Assembly: GCF_003286085.1 (NCBI RefSeq)
Contig: NW_020825420.1
Coordinates: forward strand, 124,001 to 188,000
Direction: 5' to 3'
DNA length: 64,000 nt
Origin: Drosophila persimilis
Lineage: Eukaryota > Arthropoda > Insecta > Diptera > Drosophilidae
Part shown: piece by piece, positions 40,529 through 51,542 of the stretch
How positions within the stretch are numbered: the stretch's first letter is position 1
How the letters are laid out: each line of letters opens with the position of its first letter
Made by a program: the position numbers and the translations under genes
Notes under the pieces: model-generated
What the model saw: only the letters and a program-made list of their open reading frames with translations
Told to the model about the DNA's origin: nothing
The model's database searches: none

Positions 40529-41773
40529 GGTTGGCTGATGGATTTGCGATAACGCGTATCAGAGTCGCAAAGCAGGTGAGCGGAATGGAGAAGTGGAAGT
40601 TTTGAACGACGAACCGTGGATATGTGGCCTTGGCGGAATTTATCGCGAGTATTTATATAGTAGAAGTCGGGCTCCGTGGCCGGAATATAAATATAAAATA
40701 CTACGATCAAATACAAAAAAAAATGTCCAACCAAGAGCGACTAATGGATGAGCAATGATATTGATGCACAAGGTCCCCCTATATAGAGTCGGTTACAAAA
40801 CTAGTGTTCAAAACAATATACCCTTGAAAAGCAGGGTAGCGCGTCACTTGGCGTTCCGTTACGGTCAAGCGCGGCACCGAAAAATATTCTCCCACCAACA
40901 ACAACGCAAGCAAACGGTGGAGAAGCGAAAGCGAAAGGAAAAATGAACAGACTGCGTCGCTGCTGTTGCTTGTATGTGTGTGTGTGTATGGGTGTAAGTG
41001 CTAGGTACCGTGGCTTGGATTAACGACCCTCCCTTTTGACGAGATTGAAACAACGGGTAAAAAAAAAACGGAGTAACCGTTTTATGAGGTAATACAATAT
41101 ATGTATGTATATACAGATGTGCAAGAGTTGTTAGTTGAAAATGCGTGCGCATATGTAAGATGATATGTATGGAGTCGTGTTTTATTTTTATTGGCAATAT
41201 AATGAGTTAAATAAAGATTGGTTGTGATTTGTGATTCTATATTCTTTAAACCAAACGAAAGAACTGTAACCCGTTGAGCATGCACGGAATGAACACCAAA
41301 TTAATTGCAAGAATATGTCTTTTTGTTTGTTGCCAGCCGCTTGGATTGCGTTGCTTACACATACATATGTACATATGTATGTATGTTGGTGTGCATGTGC
41401 AGTTGTCAGCAGCGAAAGCTCAGCTGGTAGCTGGGAGCGGTAGGAATATGATTTACAGACAGCTATGTATATATTAATGTGGGCACTGGATCGGAGGAGG
41501 AACGCAGGAGCTAGCTCGGATCAAATTAAACCTTTGGAGAAATAGGAGGCCACAACCGTTGGCAGAACGAAGTATGGTTTAATTTGGAGCTAGAGCGAGA
41601 AAGGCATATACATATGTACATATGTATGCCGCGGGCACTCGGACTGGGATGGGAAACTCGCACAAAATCACTGCACTGGTGTTGGGCACAATCGAAGGGT
41701 TGTACTTATCTTACACTTGGAGCGATCCGCCGATGCTGGCTGGGGTGAGCTTCTCCTTATGGGGAAGGCGAAG
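40529..41773. other. 5' leader of element D
   Basis: About 1.25 kb without a conserved ORF. It includes TG/CA-rich microsatellites (TGTGTGTGTGTG at 40973; ACATATGTATG-type repeats at 41360 and 41620). It should hold packaging signals, none of which is recognisable. Confidence 0.6.
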
Positions 41774-41791
41774 ATCCGGCTCGAAGGACCA
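41774..41791 (-). promoter_or_regulatory. Primer binding site of D, complementary to tRNA-Tyr
   Basis: The plus strand reads TCCGGCTCGAAGGACCA next to the LTR, which is the 3' end of tRNA-Tyr with CCA. Confidence 0.8.
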
Positions 41792-41792
41792 A

Positions 41793-42159
41793 TGTTTGTA
41801 GTGGGGCGGATCGAGGATCGATTATCCAACGGCGAGGTGTATGTTCCAGTAACCCTCCTAGCAGTCGCCACAGAAAGGAAAGGCCGATGGGTTTCGTTGT
41901 GTGTATATGTATATATATATTGTTCAGGTATTGATTCGGTATTCGCGCGGTATGTCGACAGGTTGAAGCGGGGGTGAAAACGTCACTAACTCTCTATGCC
42001 TTATGCTCTATGTTTTATGCTGCCTTTGTGCTGCCGTGAGCGCCGTGTGGATCGTGGATTGTGGATCCGAGCGCCCCTCCGAGCGCGCGAGCGCGAGCCG
42101 GGACCGAGGCGCGCGGAGCCGGCACAGTGCCCGGAAACTGTCCATTGCTGGCCTGAACA
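41793..42159 (-). repeat. 5' LTR of element D (367 bp)
   Basis: Reads the same as 33638-34004. The outer end abuts the CCCGC target duplication and the remainder of the LTR of C. Confidence 0.95.
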
Positions 42160-42443
42160 CCCGCTAAAGGGGCTCTCTGCCGCCGCCACTTCGGCAACTA
42201 CTTTGATCTGCTGCCGCCACTTCGGCAGTCACTTTGATCTAACGCCGTCGTCTATAGTTTTAGTTCTATGCTAACCCCTCTGCGCATTGGTTGCATATCG
42301 ATCTCGCATAAAGTTCATCTGGCAATAGCAAGCAATCGGCTTCCGCTAAGCCACCAAGATTAAATACGAATTATAAAGTTTAACCCAAAATCTCTTTTTA
42401 TTTTGAAATACATAGGTGCCAAAAAGGCTTGGCATCTCAAACA
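42160..42443 (+). repeat. 5' LTR of C, second part
   Basis: Begins with the duplicated CCCGC and then matches 48068-48346 to ...CATCTCAAACA. Confidence 0.95.
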
Positions 42444-42444
42444 T

Positions 42445-42464
42445 TGGTGACCCCCCGACGTGAT
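42445..42464 (+). promoter_or_regulatory. Primer binding site of C, tRNA-Trp type with two additional C
   Basis: The site reads TGGTGACC then a longer C run, then GACGTGAT. It equals the tRNA-Trp-complementary site known from avian retroviruses except for two additional C in the run. Confidence 0.7.
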
Positions 42465-42739
42465 ATAAAACCATTGCTTAATCGCGTTCCGTTAAAACAC
42501 TTATTAATTATACAATTGTGTGCACATTAAAAACAGTTTAAAGTGCAAATTCAGTGAGAGTGCGGCTGGAATATTTATAGAAAATTCCGGTACTTTAAGC
42601 GTCGAATCTCTCATTCTCTGCGCAGCTGCAGCCGCGGTTCTTGACTTTTCGTGTCTTGCATTCTCGCTCTCGCGTCTATACATCGTCGCTTAAGCGGTAT
42701 TTCATTTTCCGTTGTTGTGTCGATTGCACAACGGTTAAC

Positions 42740-43487
42740 ATGGACAACGATCCAAATACAGGCGCGGGCGGAAATATTGTGGTGGCTGATTCCAGACTGA
42801 GTCTGTATAAACGTAAAAGTCAGTCATTATATGATCGATTGCACAGGCTTGGCGAATCCTTCGCGGGGAATAAAATCGACAAGCTGACCGCCGCGGAAGT
42901 CGAGGTGCGCCTTGATATGTTGGCAGAAATTCGAGCGGAATTTAAAAAGGCCCATAATGAGTTGGAGGCTCTCGATCAAAACGAGATTGGGAGTGAGCTG
43001 CGCGAAATCTTCGATACTCTTTTCGTTGAAAGCTGAGTTGCTGGCTGCTGTTGAAGTAAGCCAGTCACACGCCGCTGCCAATTCTACGACTCTGCCAAGC
43101 CATTCCGGACATAGTACCATCATCATGGCTCACAAGCAGCGACTTCCTGAGCTGAAGGTGCCGAAGTTTTCTGGTGGATACGTCGAGTTCTCGGATTTTA
43201 TGGCAATGTTCAAATCGGTGATTGAAGCGGATGCGGATCTCAGTGACATCGAGAATTTCCAGCACCTTCGCTCTTGCCTCGCTGATGCGGCTTTGGATTC
43301 GGTTCGATCGTTGGAGCTCTCCAGTGCCAATTATCGTGCGGCTCTGGATATACTTAATAAACGCTTTAATAACAAAAGACTTGTTTTCCAGGCACACATC
43401 AAGAAGATTCTTGGGCTAAAGAGGGTAGACTCGCCTTCTGCTAAAAGGCTTCGGGAGTTTTCGGATGCAGACATTGGGAACTGCTGA
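42740..43487 (+). pseudogene. Gag N-terminal region of C, frameshifted
   Basis: AUG at 42740 (MDNDPNTGAGGN). The first frame ends at 43036 and the protein continues in another frame (VSQSHAAANSTTLPSHSGHS, LPELKVPKFSGGYVEFSDF) typical of BEL/Pao capsid. A second break near 43460 passes to the frame used by the zinc-finger region. Confidence 0.82.
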
Positions 43488-44616
43488 GGAGATTTCGGGA
43501 TTCATGGTTATCAACATGCTGCTGCAGAAGTTGGATTCGAAGACGCAAACCAAATGGGAGGAGCACACATCGTCGGATGCTATACCTACCGCAGAGGAAT
43601 TCTTCGAATTCTTGCAGCAACGCTGCCAGAAAATGGAGCGATTGGAATATGCTACAGCGACACACGCTAGTAGCGATCAGGTGGGAAAAAACCATTCCTA
43701 TACGCATGTTAAGAAAACGTTTGTAGCTTCCAACTCTTACGCCGACCCGTCTGTATGCGTCTTTTGCCACTCAGCGGGCCATGGAATATACTCGTGCAAG
43801 ATATTTGAAAATCTCTCACCGTTGCTGCGCCACAAAGAAGTGAAGAAGCTTTCCCTATGCTTCAATTGCCTAAAACCGGGGCACCGGACCCGCGCATGCA
43901 ATAGTGGAAAATGTCGAGTATGCGGCGGTAGGCATCATAGTTTGTTGCACTTCGTTAGCATGCAGCCCACAACACAAGGCTGCCCAGGTATTACTCCTCC
44001 CGATCTGGCCGTTCAACCGGACACTCTTTCCGTTGCTCAAAATTCTGCTAGCAGCTCGTCTCTACCTTCGTCTACCTCTCTTGCTGCCCAAGGTCTTCAC
44101 TCTGATGTCGTGCTTCTGGCTACAGCCGTGGTTCTCGTGAAGAATCGGTCTGGCGTTTTAGTTCCTTGTCGTGCCATCTTAGATTCAGGATCGCAGCTGC
44201 ATCTCGTCACATCCAGGTTCGCCCAGCAGCTTCAGCTTAGGAGAACTCAATCGTCTGCACTTGTGTCTGGGCTGGGCGATACCAGCGTTTCTACTGAGGG
44301 ATCCACCATAAGCATTTGTATGCATTCTCGCACCTCTGCTTACACAACTACGCTTACTGCTCTCATCGCCCCCACAATTACCGATTCTCAACCAAGTATG
44401 GCAGTAAATGTATCCGATTGGCGTATTCCATCTAACATTCAGCTCGCTGATCCTGCATTTTTCAATCCTCAACGGGTTGATCTTCTCATTGGTGCGAGCG
44501 TTTTTTATGATCTCCTCTGCGTAGGGCAAATCAAACTCACCGATGGACTGCCTCTTCTGCAGAAGACCCGGCTTGGGTGGATCGTATCTGGTGGTGGACA
44601 GAAGGTATCAAGCTAG
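43465..44616 (+). pseudogene. Gag zinc cluster and protease of C
   Basis: Zinc motifs CVFCHSAGHGIYSC, CFNCLKPGHRTRAC and CRVCGGRHHSLLH are followed by protease motifs AILDSGSQLHLV, LLIGASVFYD and RLGWIVSGG. An in-frame TAG at 44614-44616 separates it from RT in the same frame. Confidence 0.85.
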
Positions 44617-47600
44617 GCGCTTTTGGCCACGCACAATTGTCCAGATTCGATAGCTGAGATGGAAGCAAGGTTGGATAAAACTCTTCGTATGTTTTGGGAA
44701 GTCGAGAATTGTGTGGAGGTTGGGTTGAATACCAAAGAAGAAGACGATTGTGAAGCACATTTCGTAAGCCACCTTTCACGGTTGCCATCCGGGGAGTATG
44801 CAGTTCGTCTGAGAATCTTATGCTCAGGCTTATCGACGGTTCATCAGTCTGGAGCGAAAACTGGAGCGTAATCCTACACTAAAGGAGCGGTATTCCGCCT
44901 TTATGAGGGAGTACATTGATTTGCATCATATGCACCAAGTCAACCCTGATTCCCGTAGCCTCTGCAAATATTTCTTGCCTCATCACTGTGTCCTAAAGGA
45001 GGACAGTACGACGACAAAACTCCGTGTCGTTTTCGATGGATCCGCAGCTACATCAACTGGATATTCTCTAAATGATGTGATGATGACAGGCCCTGTTATT
45101 CAGCATGCATTGTTCAACATATTGATTCGCTTTCGAACATATCCAGTCGCTCTCACTGGGGACATTTGTAAAATGTACCGCTGCGTACGAGTGTCCCCAC
45201 CCGACAATTTGTATCAGTGCATCCTATGGCGAGATTCCATCGAGTCCGAGGTTCAAGTCTACACATTAGACACTGTCACATACGGGACGAGGGCTGCATC
45301 ATTTTTAGCGGTCCGCGCAATGCACCAGCTGGCCATCGACGAGGGTGAATCCTACCCTCTTGGCTCAGCTGCTCTGCGGCAGGAGTTTTACGTGGATGAC
45401 CTTATTTCGGGCGGTAATTCGGTCGCACAGGTCATGGAAAAGATGCACCAAACATCAGCTTTACTGTCCCGTGGTAACTTTAGACTTAGGAAATGGTGCT
45501 CCAGTCACCAGGAAGTACTTGAGGGAACCCCTGAAGATGACATAGAGAAGTTCCTAAAGTTTAATGATGGAAGCGACATAGCCAAAACTCTCGGCTTAGC
45601 GTGGGACCCTGCTTCGGATCAGCTGCTTTTTGCCTTGTCCGCACTGGACACAACCTCAAAGCCATCAAAGCGGTCGGTTCTATCTACGATTGCGCGGTTC
45701 TACGACCCTCTTGGATTGATAAATCCAGTCATTGTCAGGTGCAAAATCTTCCTTCAGCAGCTTTGGAGAGAAAATTTGGATTGGGATGAAAGCCTACCCT
45801 CAGCGTTGCATTCAACTTGGATGGACTTGAGAAATAGTTTGGCAAGCATTTCTCGGATCTCATTTCCTCGCTTGGTTCTTCGTTCTAGTGTGGCTACAGA
45901 AGTTCACGGATTCTGGGATGCCAGCTTAGAAGCATATGGCGCTTGCGTGTATGTCGTGTCCAGGGAAGCCCAGTCTTCGAGCCACGTTTTGTGCTCAAAG
46001 TCGCGAGTGGCTCCGCTAAAGACTATATCGATTCCTAAGCTGGAATTAAGTGGAGCCCATTTGCTTGCGAAAATCATGCAGAATGTAAAGGACATGGGAA
46101 TCTTTACAGGTCGGTTCTATTGCTGGTCGGATTCGTCAACAGCATTATCTTGGATTAGGGACGAGCCAGCTAAATTTCAAGTTTTCGTGGCAAATCGAGT
46201 GGCATCAATTCAGGAGTTGACGGCAGACATGGAATGGCGCTATGTTCCCACATCTTTAAATCCTGCTGATATTCTCTCGAGAGGCTCGCTTCCCAACCAT
46301 CTTATCCAGTCAGAGCTATGGTTTCACGGCCCATCCTTTTTGCTATGCTCCAAGGATAAGTGGCCTGTATCTCCTACTAACAACATAGCAACTTTGGAGC
46401 TTCGCAAGAGAGAGGATTGCTAATCACGTCTCCACATGCCGATCTCACGTCCGGATGCAAATTTGCGAATTCATTCTTTCGCATGCAGCGCACATTCGCC
46501 TACATGCATAAATTTATACATCGTCTTAGGCATCCAGGACTCACCGTTTCTGATATTCGGCAAGGAACGCTCTTCTAATTCGACACATTCAGCTGGCAAA
46601 TTTGTGGATGGACATAAAGGAGATTCGGCGCAATGGTCAAGTCATGAAATCCAGTTCTATTAGTTCGCTCAACCCGTTCATCGATCATTCTGGACTACTT
46701 AGAGTTGGAGGTCGTCTTGGCAACTCATCGCTAGGATTTGATGCTCAGCACCCGCTCATTCTGCCAAAGGGACATTCCATTACCTTTGCGCTGATAAGAT
46801 ATTACCATGAAAGAAACCTCCATGCCGGACCTCGCGCCTTGCTATCCAAAATTCGGCTGGAATATTGGCCCATTGGAGGTGTTAAGGCAGTGTCAAGGGT
46901 CGTCAGCAGATGTGTGAGATGCTTCAGGACTAGGCCGCGCATGGTCGAACACATCATGGGAGACCTACCTAAGGAACGTTTGGAAGGATCTCGAGCTTTT
47001 GAAGTCACTGGAGTAGATTACTGTGGACCTTTTTTCTACCGATCAGAAATCCGCACAAGGCCTCCGATCAAGTGCTACATTAGCGTATTCATCTGCTTCA
47101 CTTCCAAGGCTATACACATGGAGCTCGTAAAGGATTTGACCACTGCATCGTTTCTAGGCGCACTAAAACGTTTTTTTTTCCACTCGAGGAAGGCCAAGTC
47201 AAATTTGGTCGGACAATGCGACAAACTTCGTTGGCGCCAAGAACGAGCTTCTGGAGCTAAAGAAGCTCTGTCTGAGCGAACCGCATATGAAGGAGGTCCA
47301 CGAATCCTGCTTGGCTGACTCGATCGACTGGCGTTTCATTCCACCTCGCTCTCCGCATTTTGGCGGGTTGTGGGAAGCGGCCGTGAAGACCGCAAAATAT
47401 CACCTGTACCGCTCAGTTGGACCATCTGTGCTTAGCTTCGACGAGCTGCGCACTCTGATCTGTCAGATCACTGCAATTGTTAACTCTCGCCTTTGCTCTC
47501 GATTTCAGAAAATCCTGATGATTTAGACGTTTTGACTCCTGCTCATCTGCTTTTAGGCGGCCCCCATGAGCAAATCCTCGAGCCTGACCTAACGAAGCTG

Positions 47601-47940
47601 AACTACAATCGTCTGGATGGCTGGCAGCGGGTCACCCAACTACAGCAAATATTTTGGAGCCGTTGGCGCGAAGAGTATCTCACTCTTTTGCAAGAGCGCG
47701 CGAAGTGGCGCACCCCCGCGCAAAACATCTGCAAGAACGACCTCGTTCTGGTGAAGGACGAAAATCTTCTCTCCAATGCGTTGGCCACTGGCTAGAGTGG
47801 TCGATGTCGTTTTCGGCAAGGACGGAGTGTGTCGCGTCGCTGACCTGAAGACATCCTCAGGAAACATCAGGAGGGCCGTCACTCGGATATGTTTGCTGCC
47901 CCTTAAGGAATCTGTTGAGAGACTAGCTCCCAACGGGGGG
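44617..47940 (+). pseudogene. Pol of C: RT, RNase H, integrase, several frame breaks
   Basis: 44623-44840 is the link to RT. A break near 44840 passes to 44903-46423, with RT (TTKLRVVFDGSA, TGDICKMYRC, FYVDDLISGG) and RNase H (VHGFWDASLEAYGACVYV, CWSDSSTALSWI, PADILSRG). Breaks at about 46420 and 46600 precede integrase (HAGPRALLSKI, RCVRCFR, VDYCGPFF). A T run at about 47172-47180, a C run near 47490 and another C run near 47770 shift the frame through the end of the core and the DUF5641-like C-terminus. The last frame ends at the purine tract. Confidence 0.87.
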
Positions 47941-47944
47941 AGTA

Positions 47945-48346
47945 TGTTCGGGCCAGCCGCTGAAGAATAACCGTAACTTTAAAATTATTATTATTGTATG
48001 AGCATAGAGAGCCGCCTACATATGTTGTAAAGCATTGACTTTCTGCAGAGCTGCTGCGCTCTCCCGCTAAAGGGGCTCTCTGCCGCCGCCACTTCGGCAA
48101 CTACTTTGATCTGCTGCCGCCACTTCGGCAGTCACTTTGATCTAACGCCGTCGTCTATAGTTTTAGTTCTATGCTAACCCCTCTGCGCATTGGTTGCATA
48201 TCGATCTCGCATAAAGTTCATCTGGCAATAGCAAGCAATCGGCTTCCGCTAAGCCACCAAGATTAAATACGAATTATAAAGTTTAACCCAAAATCTCTTT
48301 TTATTTTGAAATACATAGGTGCCAAAAAGGCTTGGCATCTCAAACA
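47945..48346 (+). repeat. 3' LTR of C (402 bp), with the empty site for D
   Basis: TGTTCGGGCC...TCTCAAACA. Contains the uninterrupted CTCTCCCGCTAAAGG, proving where D inserted in the 5' LTR. AATAAA is not seen; CGCATAAAG lies at about 48208. Confidence 0.95.
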
Positions 48347-48520
48347 GCCAGCATCAAGAAAACAATTTCATTTTTTCTCGCCCTGTTTCTCTCTAACACA
48401 CGTAGCATAGGCGGCTTTGCTTAGAGTAAAACATTAGCGCCTAGATCTCAGAGACTATAAAAGCTAGAGCAACCAAATTTGGTATCCACACTCCTAATAT
48501 ATCGGACCGAGACGAGTTTG
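48347..48520 (+). mobile_element. DINE-1 copy 2, continuation
   Basis: Begins with the duplicated GCCAG and continues the DINE-1 sequence left at 33514. It ends at GACGAGTTTG, where DINE-1 copy 3 starts. Confidence 0.85.
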
Positions 48521-49627
48521 TTATACCCGATACTCAAAATGAGTATTGGGGTATATTAGATTTGTGGTAAAAGTGGATGTGTGTAACGTCCAGAAGGAAT
48601 CGTTTCCGACCCCATAAAGTATATATATTCTTGATCAGCATCAATAGCCGAGTCGATTGAGCCATGTCTGTCTGTCCGTCTGTCCGTCCGTCCGTCTGTC
48701 CGTCCCCTTCAGCGCCTAATGCTCAAAGACTATAAGAGCTAGAGCAACGATGTTTTGGATCCAGACTTCTGTGATATGTCACTGCTACAGGAATATTTCA
48801 AAACTGTGCCCCGCCCACTTCCGCCCCCACAAAAGGCGAAAATCTGTGGCATACACAATTTCGACGATACGAGAAAACTAAAAACGCAGAATCGTAGAGA
48901 ATGACCATATCTTTTAGACTGCAGAATCTGAATTGGATCGTATTATTATTATAGCCAGAATCACGAAAACAATTTCACTCTTTCTCGCTCTGTCTCACTG
49001 TAACACACAGGTTTCATGGTCGGTTTTGCCAATTGCAAAATATGAGTTCAAGGATCTCAGAACCTATAAGAGCCAGAGCAACCAAATTTGGTATCCACAC
49101 TCCTGTGATATCGCACCTTGACCGTTTCGTGTCAGAATTTCGCTGCACCCCCTTCCGCCCCCGCAAAGGACGAAAATCTGGGGCAACCACATATCTCAGA
49201 AACTATTATGACTAGAGTAACCAAATTTGGTATCCGCACTCCTGTTAGATCTCACTATAAAACGTATATCTCAAAATTTCGCCCCACCCCCTTCCGCCCC
49301 CACAAAAGACGAAAATCTGTTGCATCCACAATATTGCAGATTTGAGAAAACTAAAAACGCAGAATCATAGATAATGACCATATCTATCAGATTGCTCAAT
49401 ATGAATCAGATCGGATCATTTTTGTAGCCAAAAGCAAGAAATCAATTTTCAGTGGCTACGCAGCGCCCGACGTCACGCTCAGACTGATTTTCTGTCTCTC
49501 TCGCACGCACTCTTTGTCGTGTCGTTTAATATTTGCGGCGTCTGCCGGAGGAGAGCCATACTGACTAAGTATCGGGTATAACTGTAGAGTTGCGGTGTCC
49601 GCAGCAACTCACAGCGTTCCCCCTCGT
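48521..49627 (+). mobile_element. DINE-1 copy 3, full length (about 1.1 kb)
   Basis: TTATACCCGATACT at the 5' end, CCGT/CTGT tract at 48663-48705, AGTATCGGGTATAA at about 49568, hairpin and CTCGTTT at the 3' end. It is inserted in DINE-1 copy 2, and its 3' end runs directly into 412-like leader sequence, as in element A. Confidence 0.88.
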
Positions 49628-50606
49628 TTTTTTAATATTTGACCAAAAGAAGGAAGGAAAAAAAATGTTAAGGGACATGTGATCGATTTACAGGTTTTTC
49701 ATTATATAATTCAACATCCATCACATGGTTTTAGTCATAGCCTAATAGAGGTTAGTATTTTCAAGTTGCACTTTAAGGGTGCTTCAACTTGAGTTAGAAA
49801 ATTATAATTATTGGCAATATGAGGCATGGCATTTCTGCTGCTCATTTGCATTACTTCGCTCTTTTATTGGCGAAGTTGTTTATTAATTTCCTTGATGCGC
49901 TCTTGGCAGCGTTGTCGGTCCTCTTCATTTGTGAAGGGTTTTTCCAGGTCCCGCTCCAGATGTCGTTGTTGAAGCAGCCGTTTGATCCGGCCGCCCCTCT
50001 TTGTTTTCTTCCTTGGCCTTTTTTCTCGTCTTGCCCTGTACTCAGCTATTGTGAGTGGGCGTGGTCCATCGTTTTGATACACTTCTAAGGCCTCTTGTAG
50101 GCTGAGTGCGTCCCTTTGCTCGGTAGGAGCAGCGTCGGCGAAGTCTTGTACATTTTCTGCTGCTGGTGTTTTCGTGTTACTGTCCATCGACGGTGCAAGG
50201 GACGGTCCCTTGCACAGATGGATCGATCTCAGGATTGCTAAAAAATTCTAAAAAGTGTTAAAAATAATAAAGAAAAAAGAATGGTCGACATAAAAAAAAA
50301 AAATAATAATATTATACTGATAAAAATTAAAAAAATTATATATCTGCATGTGTACACCGAGCCGAATTACAGCAGAAACAAATCAGTTAATGTGACAATC
50401 AAACCAAATGCCACAACAGATATAATGGATTATAATGTACATATACCCTTCAATTTGAGGACTACAATGCGGCCAGAAATATACACTACCCAAGAAAATT
50501 AAACAGCCTGTGCGGAGACCAGCAAGGGCCAATAATAAAAGTGCGAGTGGCTTAGGACCGTCCCTTGCACCGTTGCACCCTTGCACTCTTGCACCCTTGC
50601 ACTCTG
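49628..50606. mobile_element. 412-like leader fragment K, rearranged head to head
   Basis: 49628-50215 aligns with the leader of A/B on the minus strand. From about 50193 the sequence turns back on itself, and 50216-50606 is leader sequence in the plus orientation, up to a TTGCAC-rich stretch (50563-50601). The turning point is a palindrome with 10-base arms (GTGCAAGGGA / TCCCTTGCAC) at 50193-50215. No gag or LTR is attached. Confidence 0.75.
49864..50187 (-). CDS. Leader ORF a in fragment K, arginine-rich small protein
   Basis: AUG at 50187; 107 residues. It matches ORF a of B: acidic N-terminus, DGPRPLTIAEY, then a basic block (KRPRKKTKRGGRIKR) and a charged helical C-terminus (EEDRQRCQERIKEINKQL). 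No known family is recognised. In this fragment it has no downstream gag. Confidence 0.55.
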   Translation of the reverse strand: MDSNTKTPAAENVQDFADAAPTEQRDALSLQEALEVYQNDGPRPLTIAEYRARREKRPRKKTKRGGRIKRLLQQRHLERDLEKPFTNEEDRQRCQERIKEINKQLRQ

Positions 50607-50818
50607 TTTTGTCATCCATAGCGCGATTCTACGATCCTCTAGGACTAGCTGGTCCCGTAATTACTAAATCCAAAATCTTTCTCCAGCGTTTGTGCCAAGA
50701 GAAGTTGTCCTGGGATGAAAGCCTTCCAGTCGCACTGAACACCGAGTGGCAGGAAATATGCACCAGTTTTGGTCAGATTCGTCGACTTGAATTTCCTCGG
50801 CGGGTACTCGTTCCAGAC
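50607..50818 (+). pseudogene. BEL/Pao pol copy L, left fragment
   Basis: Reads ARFYDPLGLAGPV, KIFLQRLCQ and WDESLPVALNTEWQ, the RT-to-RNase H connection. Interrupted after AGAC (50815-50818) by element B; continues at 58949. Confidence 0.88.
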
Positions 50819-51297
50819 TGTAAAATGAAATGTTCAAATCCTTTTTGTTGGATCGATGGGGCTCAACCCTCCGATCTGTTTTATTGTGATTTCCGTTCTG
50901 TATTTTACAATTGTGGTTTGGGCTTTTGTAAGCCAAAAGCCGCGGAGCTGCGCTGCCAGTGACGCCGGCAGCGGAGCGGCAGAACTATGTGTTCTTATCT
51001 CTTATATGTTAATATGTATATGCTCAGCGCTGTTGGCAGCGAGAGCGCGAGGGAAGATATATGTGTGTATGCATGTATATTAGTGCCGTCAAGTCATGGG
51101 AACATGCTGACGCTGCACTTGGGTCGCTCGAGGCATTCTTGAGTGAATCGTAATACGATCACCCAGAATGTCTGGGACTTTATTGTTACGTAAACACTGA
51201 AACAAAGTGTTACAGTGTGTATTCTTTAAGTACCGTCGGTACAGTGGGTATTCGAAATAATGAATACTTTACTTTACTTTAATATGAGCATACTACA
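50819..51297 (-). repeat. 3' LTR of element B (479 bp)
   Basis: TGTAAAATG...GCATACTACA; aligned with 58466-58944. The purine tract (plus strand TCTCCCTCCTTTT) follows at 51298-51310. Confidence 0.95.
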
Positions 51298-51542
51298 TCT
51301 CCCTCCTTTTGAAAAATAACGTAATATAATGAAGTTATTTTATTTTTAGCTTTTACTATATATGTATACGAGTTATGTATTCTTAAAAAGACAATTTATA
51401 TATATATTTTTTTCTTTTTTAGTCAATTATTAGAATATTGAATTTTAATTAATATTGATAAAATTTAAAAGTTATTTGAATATAAATGCGGAATAGTATA
51501 TTTTTATGGTTTATATTTATGTATGGCCATACTAAAAAATTA

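Larger units (their letters stand above)
33638..42159 (-). mobile_element. BEL/Pao retrotransposon D (8522 bp), young, with an additional 3' ORF
   Basis: Minus-strand element with 367-bp LTRs that read identical and a CCCGC duplication (33633-33637, 42160-42164). The undisturbed CCCGC site is seen in the 3' LTR of C. Order: LTR, tRNA-Tyr primer site, leader, gag-protease-RT, RNase H-integrase, additional zinc-knuckle/protease-like ORF, purine tract, LTR. The only visible break in gag-pol is at a run of ten A (37399-37408). BEL/Pao elements usually have one gag-pol ORF, so the 3' ORF is unusual. Confidence 0.93.
33515..48346 (+). mobile_element. BEL/Pao retrotransposon C (about 6.3 kb without nested D)
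   Basis: Plus-strand element with 402-bp LTRs that read identical, GCCAG target duplication, tRNA-Trp-type primer site, gag-protease-RT-RNase H-integrase and a purine tract (GGGGGGAG) before the 3' LTR. Element D lies inside its 5' LTR. Despite identical LTRs the coding region has at least seven frame breaks, several of them one-base changes in homopolymers. Confidence 0.92.

Noticed and set aside
44610..44620. In-frame TAG between protease and RT of C as a readthrough signal
   Set aside because: The context is not a known readthrough motif, other BEL/Pao elements here have no stop at this point, and C carries many other breaks.
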